From Roseibium sp. (GTDB lineage: Bacteria > Pseudomonadota > Alphaproteobacteria > Rhizobiales > Stappiaceae): 64,000 nucleotides of DNA. The notes beneath the pieces are model-generated. The model had not been told where the DNA came from. It searched no databases and saw nothing but the letters and a program-made list of their open reading frames with translations. Below are positions 37,436 through 47,917 of the stretch, piece after piece. A program made the translations under genes and the position numbers. The stretch lies in the NCBI GenBank assembly GCA_017643215.1, contig JAEPNV010000006.1, forward strand, positions 224,587-288,586. Direction: 5' to 3'. The first letter of the stretch is position 1; every line of letters begins with the position of its first letter.

Positions 37436-38587
37436 ATGCCGAAAATCGCCGATCGCACTGAGGCCTCGAACCGTTTGCTGAGCGGCAACGGGCCGCGTTG
37501 GGGCGCGCGCGGCACGGCTGGAGCGACCATCGCGGCCGGCTTGACCTTCGAAGGCGTGAGCCACGACTACGAAGGCAATCCCTCGGTTCATGACCTGAGT
37601 CTTGAAATTGCGCCCGGTGAAGTGTTGTGCCTTCTAGGGCATTCGGGATGCGGAAAAACCACGCTGATGCGCATTGCCGCGGGAATCGAACGGCAATCCG
37701 CGGGACGGGTGCTGATCAACGGCCAGGAAGTTGCAGGGCCAGCCGCGTTCCTGCCCCCCGAAAAACGCGGCGTTGGCCTGATGTTTCAGGACTATGCCCT
37801 GTTCCCGCACATGACCATCCGCCAGAACGTGATGTTCGGCCTGACGAATATGCCACGGCGTGACGCGGAAAATGTTGCCGGCGCCGCGCTGGCCAGGGTC
37901 GGACTGGCGGACTATGCCGATGACTACCCCCATGCCCTTTCGGGCGGTGAACAACAGCGGGTGGCGCTGGCGCGGGCCATGGCGCCAAGGCCCGGTATCC
38001 TGTTGATGGATGAGCCGTTTTCCGGCCTTGACCGGCGACTGCGCGACAGCGTGCGCGACGAGACGCTCGCGATTTTGCGCGAGACACGCGCCACCTGCAT
38101 CATCGTGACCCACGATCCGGAAGAGGCATTGCGGATGGGCGACAAGATCGCGCTGATGCGGCGCGGCCGGCTTCTTCAGCATGGTTCCGGCGACGTGTTG
38201 TACAACGATCCGGCCGACGCGTTCGTCGCACGGTTCTTCTCCGAAGTGAACCAGCTCCAGGGAATTGCCGCCGAACACGGAATCGATACGCCGCTGGGGT
38301 TGATGGAAAAGCCCGGTTTTGCGCCGGGGACACCGGTCGACATTTGCGTGCGTCCGCAAGGGGTGCTGTTGGGAACGCCCGAAAAGGGAGCCGTGATCGG
38401 CCGGATCTCGGAAAAACGATTCGTCGGTGAGGTCGATCTGGTCTCGGTGATCGTCGATGGGTTGGACAAGCCGATGCATGCGCGTGTGCGGGCCGGCAGT
38501 TCCTGGCGGGTCGGAATGGACGTGGCCGTCTCGACGGATCCGATGGACGTCCTTGTATTTCCCGCCGACACATCGCATTTGAGATAG
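37436..38587 (+). CDS. ABC transporter ATP-binding protein (FbpC/PotA-like), orphan
   Basis: A 383-residue ATPase. Walker A LLGHSGCGKTTLMRI (about residues 65-79), Q-loop MFQDYALFPHM, signature ALSGGEQQRVALARAMAP and Walker B ILLMDEPFSGLD are intact, followed by a THDPEEA switch and a C-terminal TOBE-type domain (about 290-380: VDICVRPQGVLLG). This is the form of ferric-iron, thiosulfate or polyamine importers of the binding-protein type. No permease or binding protein is adjacent, so the partner is unknown. It lies 5 bases after scpB inside the conserved scp-tat order. Confidence 0.88.
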   Translation: MPKIADRTEASNRLLSGNGPRWGARGTAGATIAAGLTFEGVSHDYEGNPSVHDLSLEIAPGEVLCLLGHSGCGKTTLMRIAAGIERQSAGRVLINGQEVAGPAAFLPPEKRGVGLMFQDYALFPHMTIRQNVMFGLTNMPRRDAENVAGAALARVGLADYADDYPHALSGGEQQRVALARAMAPRPGILLMDEPFSGLDRRLRDSVRDETLAILRETRATCIIVTHDPEEALRMGDKIALMRRGRLLQHGSGDVLYNDPADAFVARFFSEVNQLQGIAAEHGIDTPLGLMEKPGFAPGTPVDICVRPQGVLLGTPEKGAVIGRISEKRFVGEVDLVSVIVDGLDKPMHARVRAGSSWRVGMDVAVSTDPMDVLVFPADTSHLR

Positions 38588-38592
38588 AGAAA

Positions 38593-38766
38593 GGTTTCAC
38601 TTGAAGCCCCAGACTGCTGACGATCGATTTGGTGTTTCGGTCGTCATGCTCGGGCCTGTCCCGAGCATCCATGACGCCTTGAAAGATATGAATCCTCGGA
38701 ACCTTTTCCGAGGACGACTATGGAAAAACCGGGGAGTGTCATCAACCTCAGGCTTCACTTGAAGCC
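38593..38766. repeat. Dispersed palindromic repeat, copy A, with duplicated flanking hairpins
   Basis: Core 38610-38751 has imperfect terminal inverted repeats (CAGACTGCTGAC at 38610-38621; GTCATCAACCTCAG at 38738-38751). It contains two internal hairpins, ATGCTCGGG/CCCGAGCAT and CCTCGGAA/TTCCGAGG. The core is bounded by near-identical short palindromes, GGTTTCACTTGAAGCC (38593-38608) and GGCTTCACTTGAAGCC (38751-38766). A second copy with the same internal blocks is split at 59825-60267. There is no coding potential. Confidence 0.82.
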
Positions 38767-38897
38767 CGCGACATGGCGCGAAAACCATAACAGAAAATGT
38801 CCTTTTCTAAGCGGCTTGGGCGAGTTGCGGCCATGAGGGGTTTTTTGTACAAGGGGCATCCGGACCGTCACGGTCCACACAATTGGGAGTTTGGCGT

Positions 38898-39140
38898 ATG
38901 GGCATTAGTGTTTGGCAGATCCTGATCATTGCGGTGATCGTTGTTCTGCTGTTTGGGCGCGGTAAGATCTCCGAGCTGATGGGTGATGTCGCAAAAGGGA
39001 TCAAGAGCTTCAAGAAGGGCATGGCCGAAGATGATACGGCTGCCGCTTCCGGCGCCCAGGAGCCCGCAAAAACGATCGATCATCAGCCGTCCGAAACCGT
39101 CGCGGCCGACAAGGCTGAAGACAAGTCGAAGGCCAGTTGA
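38898..39140 (+). CDS. tatA: Sec-independent translocase subunit TatA
   Basis: An 80-residue pore-forming subunit of the Tat exporter. One membrane helix ([19 protein letters not shown], residues 6-24) ends in the conserved FGRGK hinge, followed by an amphipathic helix [18 protein letters not shown] and a soluble acidic tail. ATG 38898 follows GGGAG. Tat transports folded proteins across the inner membrane. It is the first of tatABC; the long leader carries the repeat element above. Confidence 0.94.
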   Translation: MGISVWQILIIAVIVVLLFGRGKISELMGDVAKGIKSFKKGMAEDDTAAASGAQEPAKTIDHQPSETVAADKAEDKSKAS

Positions 39141-39190
39141 TCCGGACGCGCTTCTTGCGCGCTCAGTACCCCTAAACCGGCGGATCGCAG

Positions 39191-39637
39191 ATGTTCGATA
39201 TCGGTTGGACGGAACTGTTGGTGATCGCCTGTATCGCGATCATTGTGGTCGGTCCGAAGGATCTTCCGCGGATGTTGCGCTCGCTTGGCCAGAACCTGGG
39301 CAAGCTGCGGCGCCTGTCGCGCGAATTCCAGTCAACGTTCAATGACGCGTTGCGCGAGGCGGAGCAGCAGGCCGACATCGCGGATATGAAAAAGCATGTT
39401 GAATCGATCAACAATTCCAATCCGCTGGGCGATCTGAAGAAATCGATCGAACAGGACTTTGCCGGGAAGTCCAAGCCGAACGGCGGAACGCAGACCGCAA
39501 GGCCGGCCGCCGCGGCCACGAAGTCCGAAGAAGACGCGCCCAAGGCTGACACAACGCCGGCCGACACGCCCGCCGCGCCGCCGCCGGCGGAGACCGCGGC
39601 CGCGCCGAAGGCTGTTGCGGAAGACAACAAGGCATGA
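39191..39637 (+). CDS. tatB: Sec-independent translocase subunit TatB
   Basis: A 148-residue Tat receptor component. The N-terminus MFDIGWTELLVIACIAIIVV is the TatB hallmark (membrane helix, residues 5-22, with the conserved GxxE), followed by GPKDLPRMLRSLGQNLGKLR. The tail is Ala/Pro-rich, as usual for alphaproteobacterial TatB. Its stop overlaps the tatC start by four bases (ATGA). Confidence 0.94.
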   Translation: MFDIGWTELLVIACIAIIVVGPKDLPRMLRSLGQNLGKLRRLSREFQSTFNDALREAEQQADIADMKKHVESINNSNPLGDLKKSIEQDFAGKSKPNGGTQTARPAAAATKSEEDAPKADTTPADTPAAPPPAETAAAPKAVAEDNKA

Positions 39638-40431
39638 CCCAGGAAGACATCGACGCCTCAAAGGCGCCCCTTATCGAGCACCTGATTGAGCTGCGTCAGC
39701 GTCTGATGTGGTCCATCGCGGCCATTCTGGTCATGTTTGTGGTGTGCTTCTTCTTCGCCACGGACATCTTCAACATTCTTGTCGTGCCCTATGAACGGGC
39801 AGCAGGCGAGACGAGAAGCATTGAACTCATTTACACCGCGCCGCAGGAATACTTCTTCACGCAGCTCAAGCTGGCTCTGTTCGGGGCGCTGTTTCTCGCT
39901 TTTCCGGTGGTCGCGAGCCAGCTCTACATGTTTGTTGCGCCCGGACTTTACAAGGAAGAGCGCGGCGCGTTTTTGCCGTTTCTCATGGCGACGCCGGTTC
40001 TGTTCTTGATCGGCGCGTGCCTCGTCTATTTCCTGGTCATGCCGATGGCGATGACCTTCTTTTTGTCGATGGAACAGGAAGGCGGGGCAGGGCAGGCGGC
40101 GATCTCGCTTTTGCCGAAGGTCAGCGAGTATCTCGGCCTGATCATGATCTTGATCTTCGCCTTCGGTCTGGTGTTCCAATTGCCGGTCGTGCTGACCCTG
40201 CTCGGCCGCGCGGGCATGGTCACGGCCGACGGCCTCAAGACGAAGCGGAAATATGCCATTGTCGGCGCGTTCGCCGCCGCGGCCTTGCTCACGCCACCCG
40301 ATCCGATCTCGCAGATCGGTCTTGCGCTGCCCACGCTCCTTCTCTACGAAGTCTCCATCTTTTCAGTAAGACTCGTCGAAAAGAAACGCGCGGAACGGGA
40401 GGCGGCACGCGAGGCTGAAGACGCAGCCTGA
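39634..40431 (+). CDS. tatC: Sec-independent translocase subunit TatC
   Basis: A 265-residue polytopic core of the Tat receptor that recognises twin-arginine signals. It has six predicted membrane helices: IAAILVMFVVCFFFAT, LFGALFLAFPVVASQL, FLMATPVLFLIGACLVYF, YLGLIMILIFAFGLVF and two close to the end. Family motifs are LIEHLIELRQRL at the N-terminus and FVAPGLYKEERGAFLPF. Translationally coupled to tatB. Confidence 0.96.
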   Translation: MTQEDIDASKAPLIEHLIELRQRLMWSIAAILVMFVVCFFFATDIFNILVVPYERAAGETRSIELIYTAPQEYFFTQLKLALFGALFLAFPVVASQLYMFVAPGLYKEERGAFLPFLMATPVLFLIGACLVYFLVMPMAMTFFLSMEQEGGAGQAAISLLPKVSEYLGLIMILIFAFGLVFQLPVVLTLLGRAGMVTADGLKTKRKYAIVGAFAAAALLTPPDPISQIGLALPTLLLYEVSIFSVRLVEKKRAEREAAREAEDAA

Positions 40432-40468
40432 TCCGCCCGCCCGCTGCATGTCTGACCGGCGGGTGTAA

Positions 40469-41758
<1,290 letters not shown>

Positions 41759-41759
41759 C

Positions 41760-42518
41760 ATGCGTATCTTGATCACAAACGACGACGGCATTCATTCGTC
41801 CGGCCTTGCCGCGCTGGAGCGCATCGCCCGGCACCTGTCCGATGACGTGTGGACGGTGGCGCCGGAAACCGACCAGAGCGGTGTCGCGCATTCGCTGACG
41901 CTGAGCGACCCTCTCAGATTACGTAAGGTCAGCGAACGTCAGTTTGCCTTGAAAGGCACGCCGACGGATTGCGTGATCATGGGCGTTCGGAAGGTGTTGC
42001 CGGGAATGCCGGATCTGGTTCTGTCCGGCATCAACCGGGGTCAGAACCTGGCCGAGGACGTGACCTATTCAGGCACCGTCGCCGGGGCCATGGAAGGCGC
42101 GATCCTCGGCATTCGCTCCATCGCCGTGTCCCAGGCTTACGATTGGGATACCAAGGCCGAACCACCTTACGAGACGGCGGAAGCGCATGCGCCCGACCTG
42201 TTTGACAAGCTGATGCGGTTCCCGACGCCGCGTTACACGCTGTTCAACGTCAATTTCCCGGCCGTACCGCCCGAGGCCGTCAATGGCATAAAAGTGACCG
42301 TGCAGGGCCATCACGAACAAAGCGGGCTGGTCATCGACGAGCGCACCGACCGGCGCGGATTTCCCTACTATTGGCTCGGCTTCCGGGACCGGGGCGCGTC
42401 CGTGCGCGGCAATTCCGATCTCCATGCGGTCAAGGACGGCTATGTGTCCGTGACGCCTTTGAGGATCGATCTGACCGCGCATGATATGGTCTCCGGATTG
42501 GCACAGGAACTGGCCTAA
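41760..42518 (+). CDS. surE: 5'/3'-nucleotidase SurE
   Basis: A 252-residue metal-dependent nucleotidase. [19 protein letters not shown] carries the NDD metal motif, [16 protein letters not shown] the conserved loop, and [20 protein letters not shown] the active-site GIN/SGT residues. It acts on nucleoside monophosphates in stress survival. It begins one base after the serS stop and is followed by pcm, the classic surE-pcm pair. Confidence 0.96.
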   Translation: MRILITNDDGIHSSGLAALERIARHLSDDVWTVAPETDQSGVAHSLTLSDPLRLRKVSERQFALKGTPTDCVIMGVRKVLPGMPDLVLSGINRGQNLAEDVTYSGTVAGAMEGAILGIRSIAVSQAYDWDTKAEPPYETAEAHAPDLFDKLMRFPTPRYTLFNVNFPAVPPEAVNGIKVTVQGHHEQSGLVIDERTDRRGFPYYWLGFRDRGASVRGNSDLHAVKDGYVSVTPLRIDLTAHDMVSGLAQELA

Positions 42519-42535
42519 GCTGGAGATGGGCGAAC

Positions 42536-43225
42536 ATGGTGTCCCGCCGCATGGCCTCTGAGACCGACAGTGCCGCCATCCTACCGGATGAGACCGAAGC
42601 CCGGGCGGCCTTCGTTTTGGCATTGCGGCGGAGCGGCGTTGGCGCCCATGCGGTTTTGTCGGCCATTGAGCGGGTTCCGCGCCGGCTCTTTCTACCGGCC
42701 CGGCATCACAGCCTAGCTTACGCTGATTCGCCTCTGCCCATTGAATGCGGTCAGGTTGTGTCCGCGCCGTCCTTTGTGGCAAGGGTCGTTGAGGCCCTTG
42801 ACATTGAGCCGCATCACCGGGTGCTGGAGGTCGGCACCGGATCCGGATATCAGGCCGCCGTGCTCGGTCATCTGGCCGCCCGCGTTGACAGCGTCGACCG
42901 TTACAAAACCCTGACCGGCCTTGCCGCGCAGCGCATCGCCGCGTTGAAGATCGAGACCGTCGCGTTTCATCACGCGGACGGCTTGGCGGGCTTGAAATCG
43001 CACGCGCCATTCGACCGGATTGTGTTGACCGGTGCCGTTGCCGATGTGCCGGAGGTGCTGTCCGGCCAGTTGACGCCGGACGGTGTCCTGATCGCGCCGC
43101 TCGGTGCGCCCGGTGGTGTTCAACACTTGACCAGGATATCCTGGGCCAGCGGGACCGAGCAGCGCACCACGATCGACACAGCCCGTCTCGTCGCTCTCAC
43201 GCCCGGCCGCGCCAAGCGGCTCTGA
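42536..43225 (+). CDS. pcm: Protein-L-isoaspartate O-methyltransferase
   Basis: A 229-residue SAM-dependent repair enzyme that methylates isoaspartyl residues in damaged proteins. The family core is PRRLFLPARHHSLAYADSPL, VLEVGTGSGYQAAVLGHLA (SAM loop, about residues 97-115), FHHADGLAGL and FDRIVLTGAVADVPEVLSGQ. The start is ATG 42536, 17 bases after surE. The cysteine/serine in the substrate lid (VSAPSFVARVVEAL) is typical of this family. Confidence 0.94.
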   Translation: MVSRRMASETDSAAILPDETEARAAFVLALRRSGVGAHAVLSAIERVPRRLFLPARHHSLAYADSPLPIECGQVVSAPSFVARVVEALDIEPHHRVLEVGTGSGYQAAVLGHLAARVDSVDRYKTLTGLAAQRIAALKIETVAFHHADGLAGLKSHAPFDRIVLTGAVADVPEVLSGQLTPDGVLIAPLGAPGGVQHLTRISWASGTEQRTTIDTARLVALTPGRAKRL

Positions 43226-43293
43226 TCCTTGCGTAAGACAGTCGGTTTTGCGCCGATATCTTCAATCTTTATAAACCTTACTGGTCTCTACTC

Positions 43294-43301
43294 TTAACCA
43301 T
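43294..43301 (+). promoter_or_regulatory. Possible CtrA half-site
   Basis: TTAACCAT lies 33 bases before the LysM/M23 gene. It matches the CtrA half-site used upstream of some cell-cycle genes in alphaproteobacteria. An 8-base match alone is weak evidence. Confidence 0.25.
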
Positions 43302-43333
43302 AACAGCTATTTTGTTTCGGTTTGAGTAGGGCC

Positions 43334-44752
43334 ATGACCAAGCGGATGCGTATCCTCCGCAGCGACCTGATCTGCAAGGTTGCTACTGTGACACTGACCG
43401 CCGGTTTTCTGGCCGGGTGCAGCGGCGCCGTCGAACGGTTCGGCGAAGCCCCGGTTTACACAGGTGGCACGGACAATCAGCGATCGATCCTCGCCGGCGG
43501 CGAGCGCCAGCCCAGCTTTGACGAGATCGTCAACGGGCCCGGTGGCACGGTCGCGGGCCTGCCGCCAGCATCCTCGGCGCCGGTGACGACCGGATCCATA
43601 CCAAGCCGGTCTTCATCGTCTCCATCCGGGATCGAGACCGCCCAATTGCCGGCCATCAAGCCGTCCACGGCGCCGGCGCGCCAGCAAGGAGCGGCCGCGG
43701 CACGGCCGGCAACGGCCGCCGCACCTCCGGTGACCTGGAAAGGCTGGTCATCGGCCGGAGGCACCCGGGTGCCGGTTCGCGCTGGAGACACGTTGAGCTC
43801 GTTGTCGCGCCGCTACGGCGTGCCGGTCCAGGCGGTTGCCGCGGTCAATGGCATTTCCGATCCAAGCCGTGTCCGCACCGGTCAGACCTTGGTGATCCCG
43901 ACCTATGTCTATTCGTCCGATAACGGTACGACCAGCGCCACCGCGGGCGAATCGGGTCCTGTGCGGCTGCCAGCGGCCGGATCAAGCGCGCCCTTGACGA
44001 CCGCCTCCCTACCTGCACGCACGGCGGCGAATACGGCCGCGCCCGCACGCAAACCCGTGCGCCAGCCAACATTTGCCGAGGTTTCCAGCGGTCAGCTTCC
44101 GGCGGCAGCCACATCGGCCGCGCCGACCCGCCTGAGCGCCCTACCGAAATCCAAGCCGCGCGGCGCCGCGCGGCAGGCCCCGCTGACCACAGCGTCGATC
44201 GGGAACAGTGTTCCGGTGCCGCAAAAACAACCGGTGCGCACCATCTCCACGACGCCACAACCGGCGTCCGACCCGGCCGCGGATGCGGAACAGCGGGAAG
44301 CGCGGCCGACACAGCCGATCGAACGTCCGCAGATCGTCGCCAGCACGGACACGCAGGCCACAGAGGCTGACGGGCCGCAGTTCCGTTGGCCCGTGCGTGG
44401 CCGGATCATTTCCGACTTCGGTCCCCGTCCGGGCGGCACCCGCAATGACGGCATCAATCTGGCGGTGCCGGAAGGAACACCGGTCAAGGCCACGGATGCG
44501 GGCACGGTGATCTATTCCGGAAACGAGCTTAAAGGCTACGGGAACCTGGTCCTCTTGCGTCATGATGATGGCTGGGTCTCGGCCTATGCGCACAACAGCG
44601 AATTGAAGGTGAAACGCGGCGATACGGTTCGCCGGGGCGATGTTGTTGGTCTCGCCGGGGCAACCGGTTCGGTCACCCAGCCGCAGGTCCATTTCGAACT
44701 GCGCAGGGGGAACAAGCCGGTCGATCCGCTGAAACACCTTCCACGCAACTGA
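43334..44752 (+). CDS. LysM/M23-family murein hydrolase activator lipoprotein (NlpD-like)
   Basis: A 472-residue lipoprotein. The signal peptide ends in the lipobox LAGC (TLTAGFLAGCSG, residues 20-31). A LysM domain follows (about 138-182: VRAGDTLSSLSRRYGVPVQA ... GQTLVIP), then a long Pro/Ala/Thr linker, and a C-terminal M23 domain (about 350-470: FRWPVRGRIISDFGPRPGG, HDDGWVSAYAHNSELKV, VHFELRRGNKPVDPL). The first zinc-site histidine of active M23 enzymes is replaced in NDGINLAVPEG, which suggests a regulatory, NlpD/EnvC-like role in activating amidases. ATG 43334 was preferred to TTG 43322. Confidence 0.92.
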   Translation: MTKRMRILRSDLICKVATVTLTAGFLAGCSGAVERFGEAPVYTGGTDNQRSILAGGERQPSFDEIVNGPGGTVAGLPPASSAPVTTGSIPSRSSSSPSGIETAQLPAIKPSTAPARQQGAAAARPATAAAPPVTWKGWSSAGGTRVPVRAGDTLSSLSRRYGVPVQAVAAVNGISDPSRVRTGQTLVIPTYVYSSDNGTTSATAGESGPVRLPAAGSSAPLTTASLPARTAANTAAPARKPVRQPTFAEVSSGQLPAAATSAAPTRLSALPKSKPRGAARQAPLTTASIGNSVPVPQKQPVRTISTTPQPASDPAADAEQREARPTQPIERPQIVASTDTQATEADGPQFRWPVRGRIISDFGPRPGGTRNDGINLAVPEGTPVKATDAGTVIYSGNELKGYGNLVLLRHDDGWVSAYAHNSELKVKRGDTVRRGDVVGLAGATGSVTQPQVHFELRRGNKPVDPLKHLPRN

Positions 44753-44768
44753 GACCGGGCGCTGGCGG

Positions 44769-45641
44769 CTATGCCAGCGTCCGCCCCATCCGACCGGCCA
44801 GATCCTGGATGAACTGGAACGCCACCCGTCCGGAGCGGCTGCCGCGGGTCGTCGCCCACTCCAGGGCGTCCGCGCGCAGCGAATCGGCGTCGACCGACAA
44901 TCCGTAGTGGCGCACATAGCCATTCACCATGTCCAGATAGTCGTCCTGACTGCATTTGTGGAAACCGAGCCACAGGCCGAACCGGTCGGAGAGTGAAACC
45001 TTCTCCTCCACCGCTTCGGCTGGATTGATTGCGGTCGACCGTTCGTTCTCGATCATGTCGCGCGGCAAGAGGTGACGCCGGTTGGATGTGGCGTAGAAGA
45101 TCACGTTGTCGGGGCGCCCCTCGATCCCGCCTTCCAGAACCGCTTTCAACGACTTGTAGGACGTGTCGTCGTGATCGAAGGACAGATCGTCGCAGAATAT
45201 GATGAACCGGTGCGGCGCGGACCGGATCAGCGCCATGAGCGCCGGTAGGCTCTCAATATCTTCCCTGTGGATTTCGATGAGCTTCAACGGCATGTTGTCG
45301 CGTTCGCTGTTCACCGCGGCGTGTACGGCCTTCACCAGTGAGCTTTTGCCCATGCCGCGTGCGCCCCATAGGAGGGCATTGTTCGCCGGCAGTCCGTCCG
45401 CGAACCGCCTTGTGTTGTCGATCAGAATGTCGCGCAGCCGGGATATGGCACACAATAGCGTGATATCGACACGGTTTACCGTGTGTACGGGTTGCAACTC
45501 GCCGGGAACCGGTGCCCACAAAAACGCATCCGCCGCCGCAAAATCCGTGGATGTTGGGGCTGGCGGAACGGCGCGCTCGATGAGCGCGAGGAGGGCATCA
45601 AGTTTATTGTTCAGGCGGGCCAGGTCGTCGCGTTCGGACAT
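44769..45641 (-). CDS. DUF815-family AAA ATPase
   Basis: A 290-residue ATPase. Walker A is LLWGARGMGKSSLVKAVHAA (about residues 90-109), Walker B FIIFCDDLSFDHDD, and the sensor region is VIFYATSNRRHLLPRDM. The family is common in Proteobacteria, often next to this NlpD-yajC locus, and has no defined function. It is encoded opposite to the surrounding genes, 16 bases from the end of the NlpD-like gene, and shares the 239-base upstream region with the divergent yajC. Confidence 0.9.
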   Translation of the reverse strand: MSERDDLARLNNKLDALLALIERAVPPAPTSTDFAAADAFLWAPVPGELQPVHTVNRVDITLLCAISRLRDILIDNTRRFADGLPANNALLWGARGMGKSSLVKAVHAAVNSERDNMPLKLIEIHREDIESLPALMALIRSAPHRFIIFCDDLSFDHDDTSYKSLKAVLEGGIEGRPDNVIFYATSNRRHLLPRDMIENERSTAINPAEAVEEKVSLSDRFGLWLGFHKCSQDDYLDMVNGYVRHYGLSVDADSLRADALEWATTRGSRSGRVAFQFIQDLAGRMGRTLA

Positions 45642-45775
45642 CTTCAGTCTTGTAACCCCTGATAAATTGGCCCATGTGAGGGCGAATGCGGTTTCGCGCG
45701 ACCCATAGCATGCGCACTAACCCCCGCAAACGGCGGATATTTGCGATCCGGTACGCTCCGGCGCCGCGAGACTGC

Positions 45776-45803
45776 TTGAAAACCGGCGCGCCCCGGGTAT
45801 AGT
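45776..45803 (+). promoter_or_regulatory. Putative yajC-secDF promoter
   Basis: TTGAAA (45776-45781) and TATAGT (45798-45803) are separated by 16 bases, in the orientation of yajC, which starts about 70 bases after the expected transcription start. This is a good match to the housekeeping sigma-70 consensus. Confidence 0.6.
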
Positions 45804-45880
45804 CCGCGCCACTGAAATTCAGCCGATCGGCCAGCCGCCTCCGCGCGGGTCCGGGCCGTCGGCCGCATGAGGAGACTTGT

Positions 45881-46213
45881 ATGTTCATCACGCCCGCCTA
45901 CGCGCAGTCCGCAGGAGCGTCCGGCCCGGACTTCCTGATCTCACTGCTGCCTTTCGTGGCGATTTTTGCGATCATGTGGTTCTTGATCATCCGCCCGCAG
46001 CGCCAGCGGATGAAACAACATCAGGAAATGGTTGCCAATCTTCGCCGCGGAGACACGATCGTAACGTCGGGTGGTCTGATCGCGAAGGTGGCCAAGGTCG
46101 TGGATGATGGCGAATTGCATGTTGAACTCGCCGAAGGCGTGAAAGTGCGCATTGTGCGCAACATGGTTCAGGAAGTGCGGTCGAAGTCCGAGCCTGCCAA
46201 GGACAACGCGTAA
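45881..46213 (+). CDS. yajC: Preprotein translocase subunit YajC
   Basis: A 110-residue inner-membrane protein of the Sec holocomplex. One membrane helix (FLISLLPFVAIFAIMWFLII, about residues 20-39) leads into the family motif RPQRQRMKQHQEMVANLRRG and DTIVTSGGLIAKV. The start is ATG 45881 after GAGGAG. It is cotranscribed with secD and secF. Confidence 0.95.
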   Translation: MFITPAYAQSAGASGPDFLISLLPFVAIFAIMWFLIIRPQRQRMKQHQEMVANLRRGDTIVTSGGLIAKVAKVVDDGELHVELAEGVKVRIVRNMVQEVRSKSEPAKDNA

Positions 46214-46291
46214 GGCCGACAACCGGTCCGCCGGGCCGCCTGGCCCGCCGGATCCGCAAATAAGCCCGCAGCCCAGCACAGGCTTTACATC

Positions 46292-47902
46292 ATGCTTTAT
46301 TTCGCCCGCTGGAAGATCGCCCTGATCCTTGTGGTGATCACCGCCGGTATTCTCGCCACGCTTCCAAATTTCCTGTCCCAACGGGTGCTAGATGGCTGGC
46401 CTGATTTCCTGCCCAAGAACCAGATGGTGTTGGGCCTGGACCTGCAGGGCGGGGCGTATCTGCTGTATGAGGTGGACCAGCAGGATTATATCCAGAAGCG
46501 GTTCCGCAGCCTTGTCGGCGACATCCGCGCGACCCTTCGTGAAGAGCCGCGGATCGGCTATACCGGCCTGGGCGAGCAGGGCAACGCCGTTCAGGTCCGC
46601 ATCCGCGATCTGACGCGTCTTGCCGAGGCCGAAGAACGTCTCGAAGAGCTCCGGAACCCGCTGGTGTCTTCGCTGTTCGGCGGCCAGCCGGTCGATGAAT
46701 TCGACCTCGCGGTGAGTGACGACGGCCTCGTGCGGTTCACCTACACCGATGACGGGCTCGACAACCGATTGCAGTCCATCGTGCAGCAATCGATCGAAGT
46801 CATCCGGCGGCGCGTCGACGAGATCGGCACAACGGAACCCAACATCCAGCGCCAGGGCTCGGACCGGATTCTGGTGGAAGCGCCGGGCGAAGCAGATCCA
46901 GAACGGCTGAAGGATCTGGTTGGCCAGACCGCGCAGCTCACCTTCCACATGGTCGACACCTCCATGTCCGGCGACCAGGCCATGCAGAACCGGCCGCCGG
47001 TTGGGACGACGGTCCTGATGTCGATCGACGACCCGCCGATCCCCTACCTATTGGAGGAATCGCCGCTTTTGACCGGCGAGGACCTCGTCGATGCGCAGGT
47101 TAGTTTCGACCAGCGTACAAACGAGCCGGTCGTGAACTTCCGCTTCAACACGTCGGGCGCCCGGAAGTTCTCGGTCGTCACACAGCAAAATGTCGGCCGC
47201 CCGTTCGCGATCGTCCTCGATGAGGAAGTGATATCCGCGCCTGTTATCCGCGAACCGATCACGGGGGGCTCCGGCCAGATTTCCGGCAGCTTCACCGTTG
47301 ATGGCGCCAACGACCTTGCCGTTCTCCTCAGGGCCGGTGCGCTTCCGGCCAAGCTGACGGTCATCGAGGAACGTTCGATCGGTCCCGGTCTTGGCCAGGA
47401 TTCGATCGATGCCGGGCGGATCGCTTCGATTATCGCCGGCAGCGCGGTGATCATCTTCATGATCCTGGCCTATGGCCGGTTCGGGATCGTTGCCGATCTG
47501 GCGCTGATATCGAACATCTTCCTGATTTTTGGCGCGCTCACGCTCCTTCAAGCGACGCTCACGCTTCCCGGGATCGCCGGGATCGTCCTCACCATCGGGA
47601 TGGCGGTCGACGCCAACGTGCTGATCTTCGAGCGAATACGCGAGGAGGCCCGGGCGGGCCGATCGGCGATCACGGCGATCGATGCCGGTTACAAGCGGGC
47701 GCTTGGAACGATCCTTGACGCCAACATCACGACGCTGATCGCGGCCTTGATCCTGTTCCAGCTCGGATCCGGACCAGTGCGCGGTTTCGCGGTGACTCTT
47801 GCCATCGGGATCTTCACCACCGTGTTTTCCGCCTTCACCTTCAGCCGGTTGCTTGTAGCGCTTTGGGTGCGCTGGCGGCGGCCCTCCAAGTTGCCCATTT
47901 AG
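46292..47902 (+). CDS. secD: Protein translocase subunit SecD
   Basis: A 536-residue inner-membrane protein that uses the proton gradient for late Sec transport. Motifs: LGLDLQGGAYLLYEVD (D1), the large periplasmic region (residues 60-360) with RRRVDEIGTTEPNIQRQG and LVEAPGE, GALPAKLTVIEERSIGPGLG (D4), then several membrane helices and ANVLIFERIREEARAGRS (D6). The order yajC-secD-secF is standard. Confidence 0.97.
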   Translation: MLYFARWKIALILVVITAGILATLPNFLSQRVLDGWPDFLPKNQMVLGLDLQGGAYLLYEVDQQDYIQKRFRSLVGDIRATLREEPRIGYTGLGEQGNAVQVRIRDLTRLAEAEERLEELRNPLVSSLFGGQPVDEFDLAVSDDGLVRFTYTDDGLDNRLQSIVQQSIEVIRRRVDEIGTTEPNIQRQGSDRILVEAPGEADPERLKDLVGQTAQLTFHMVDTSMSGDQAMQNRPPVGTTVLMSIDDPPIPYLLEESPLLTGEDLVDAQVSFDQRTNEPVVNFRFNTSGARKFSVVTQQNVGRPFAIVLDEEVISAPVIREPITGGSGQISGSFTVDGANDLAVLLRAGALPAKLTVIEERSIGPGLGQDSIDAGRIASIIAGSAVIIFMILAYGRFGIVADLALISNIFLIFGALTLLQATLTLPGIAGIVLTIGMAVDANVLIFERIREEARAGRSAITAIDAGYKRALGTILDANITTLIAALILFQLGSGPVRGFAVTLAIGIFTTVFSAFTFSRLLVALWVRWRRPSKLPI

Positions 47903-47917
47903 TCCGGGAGACAGATT

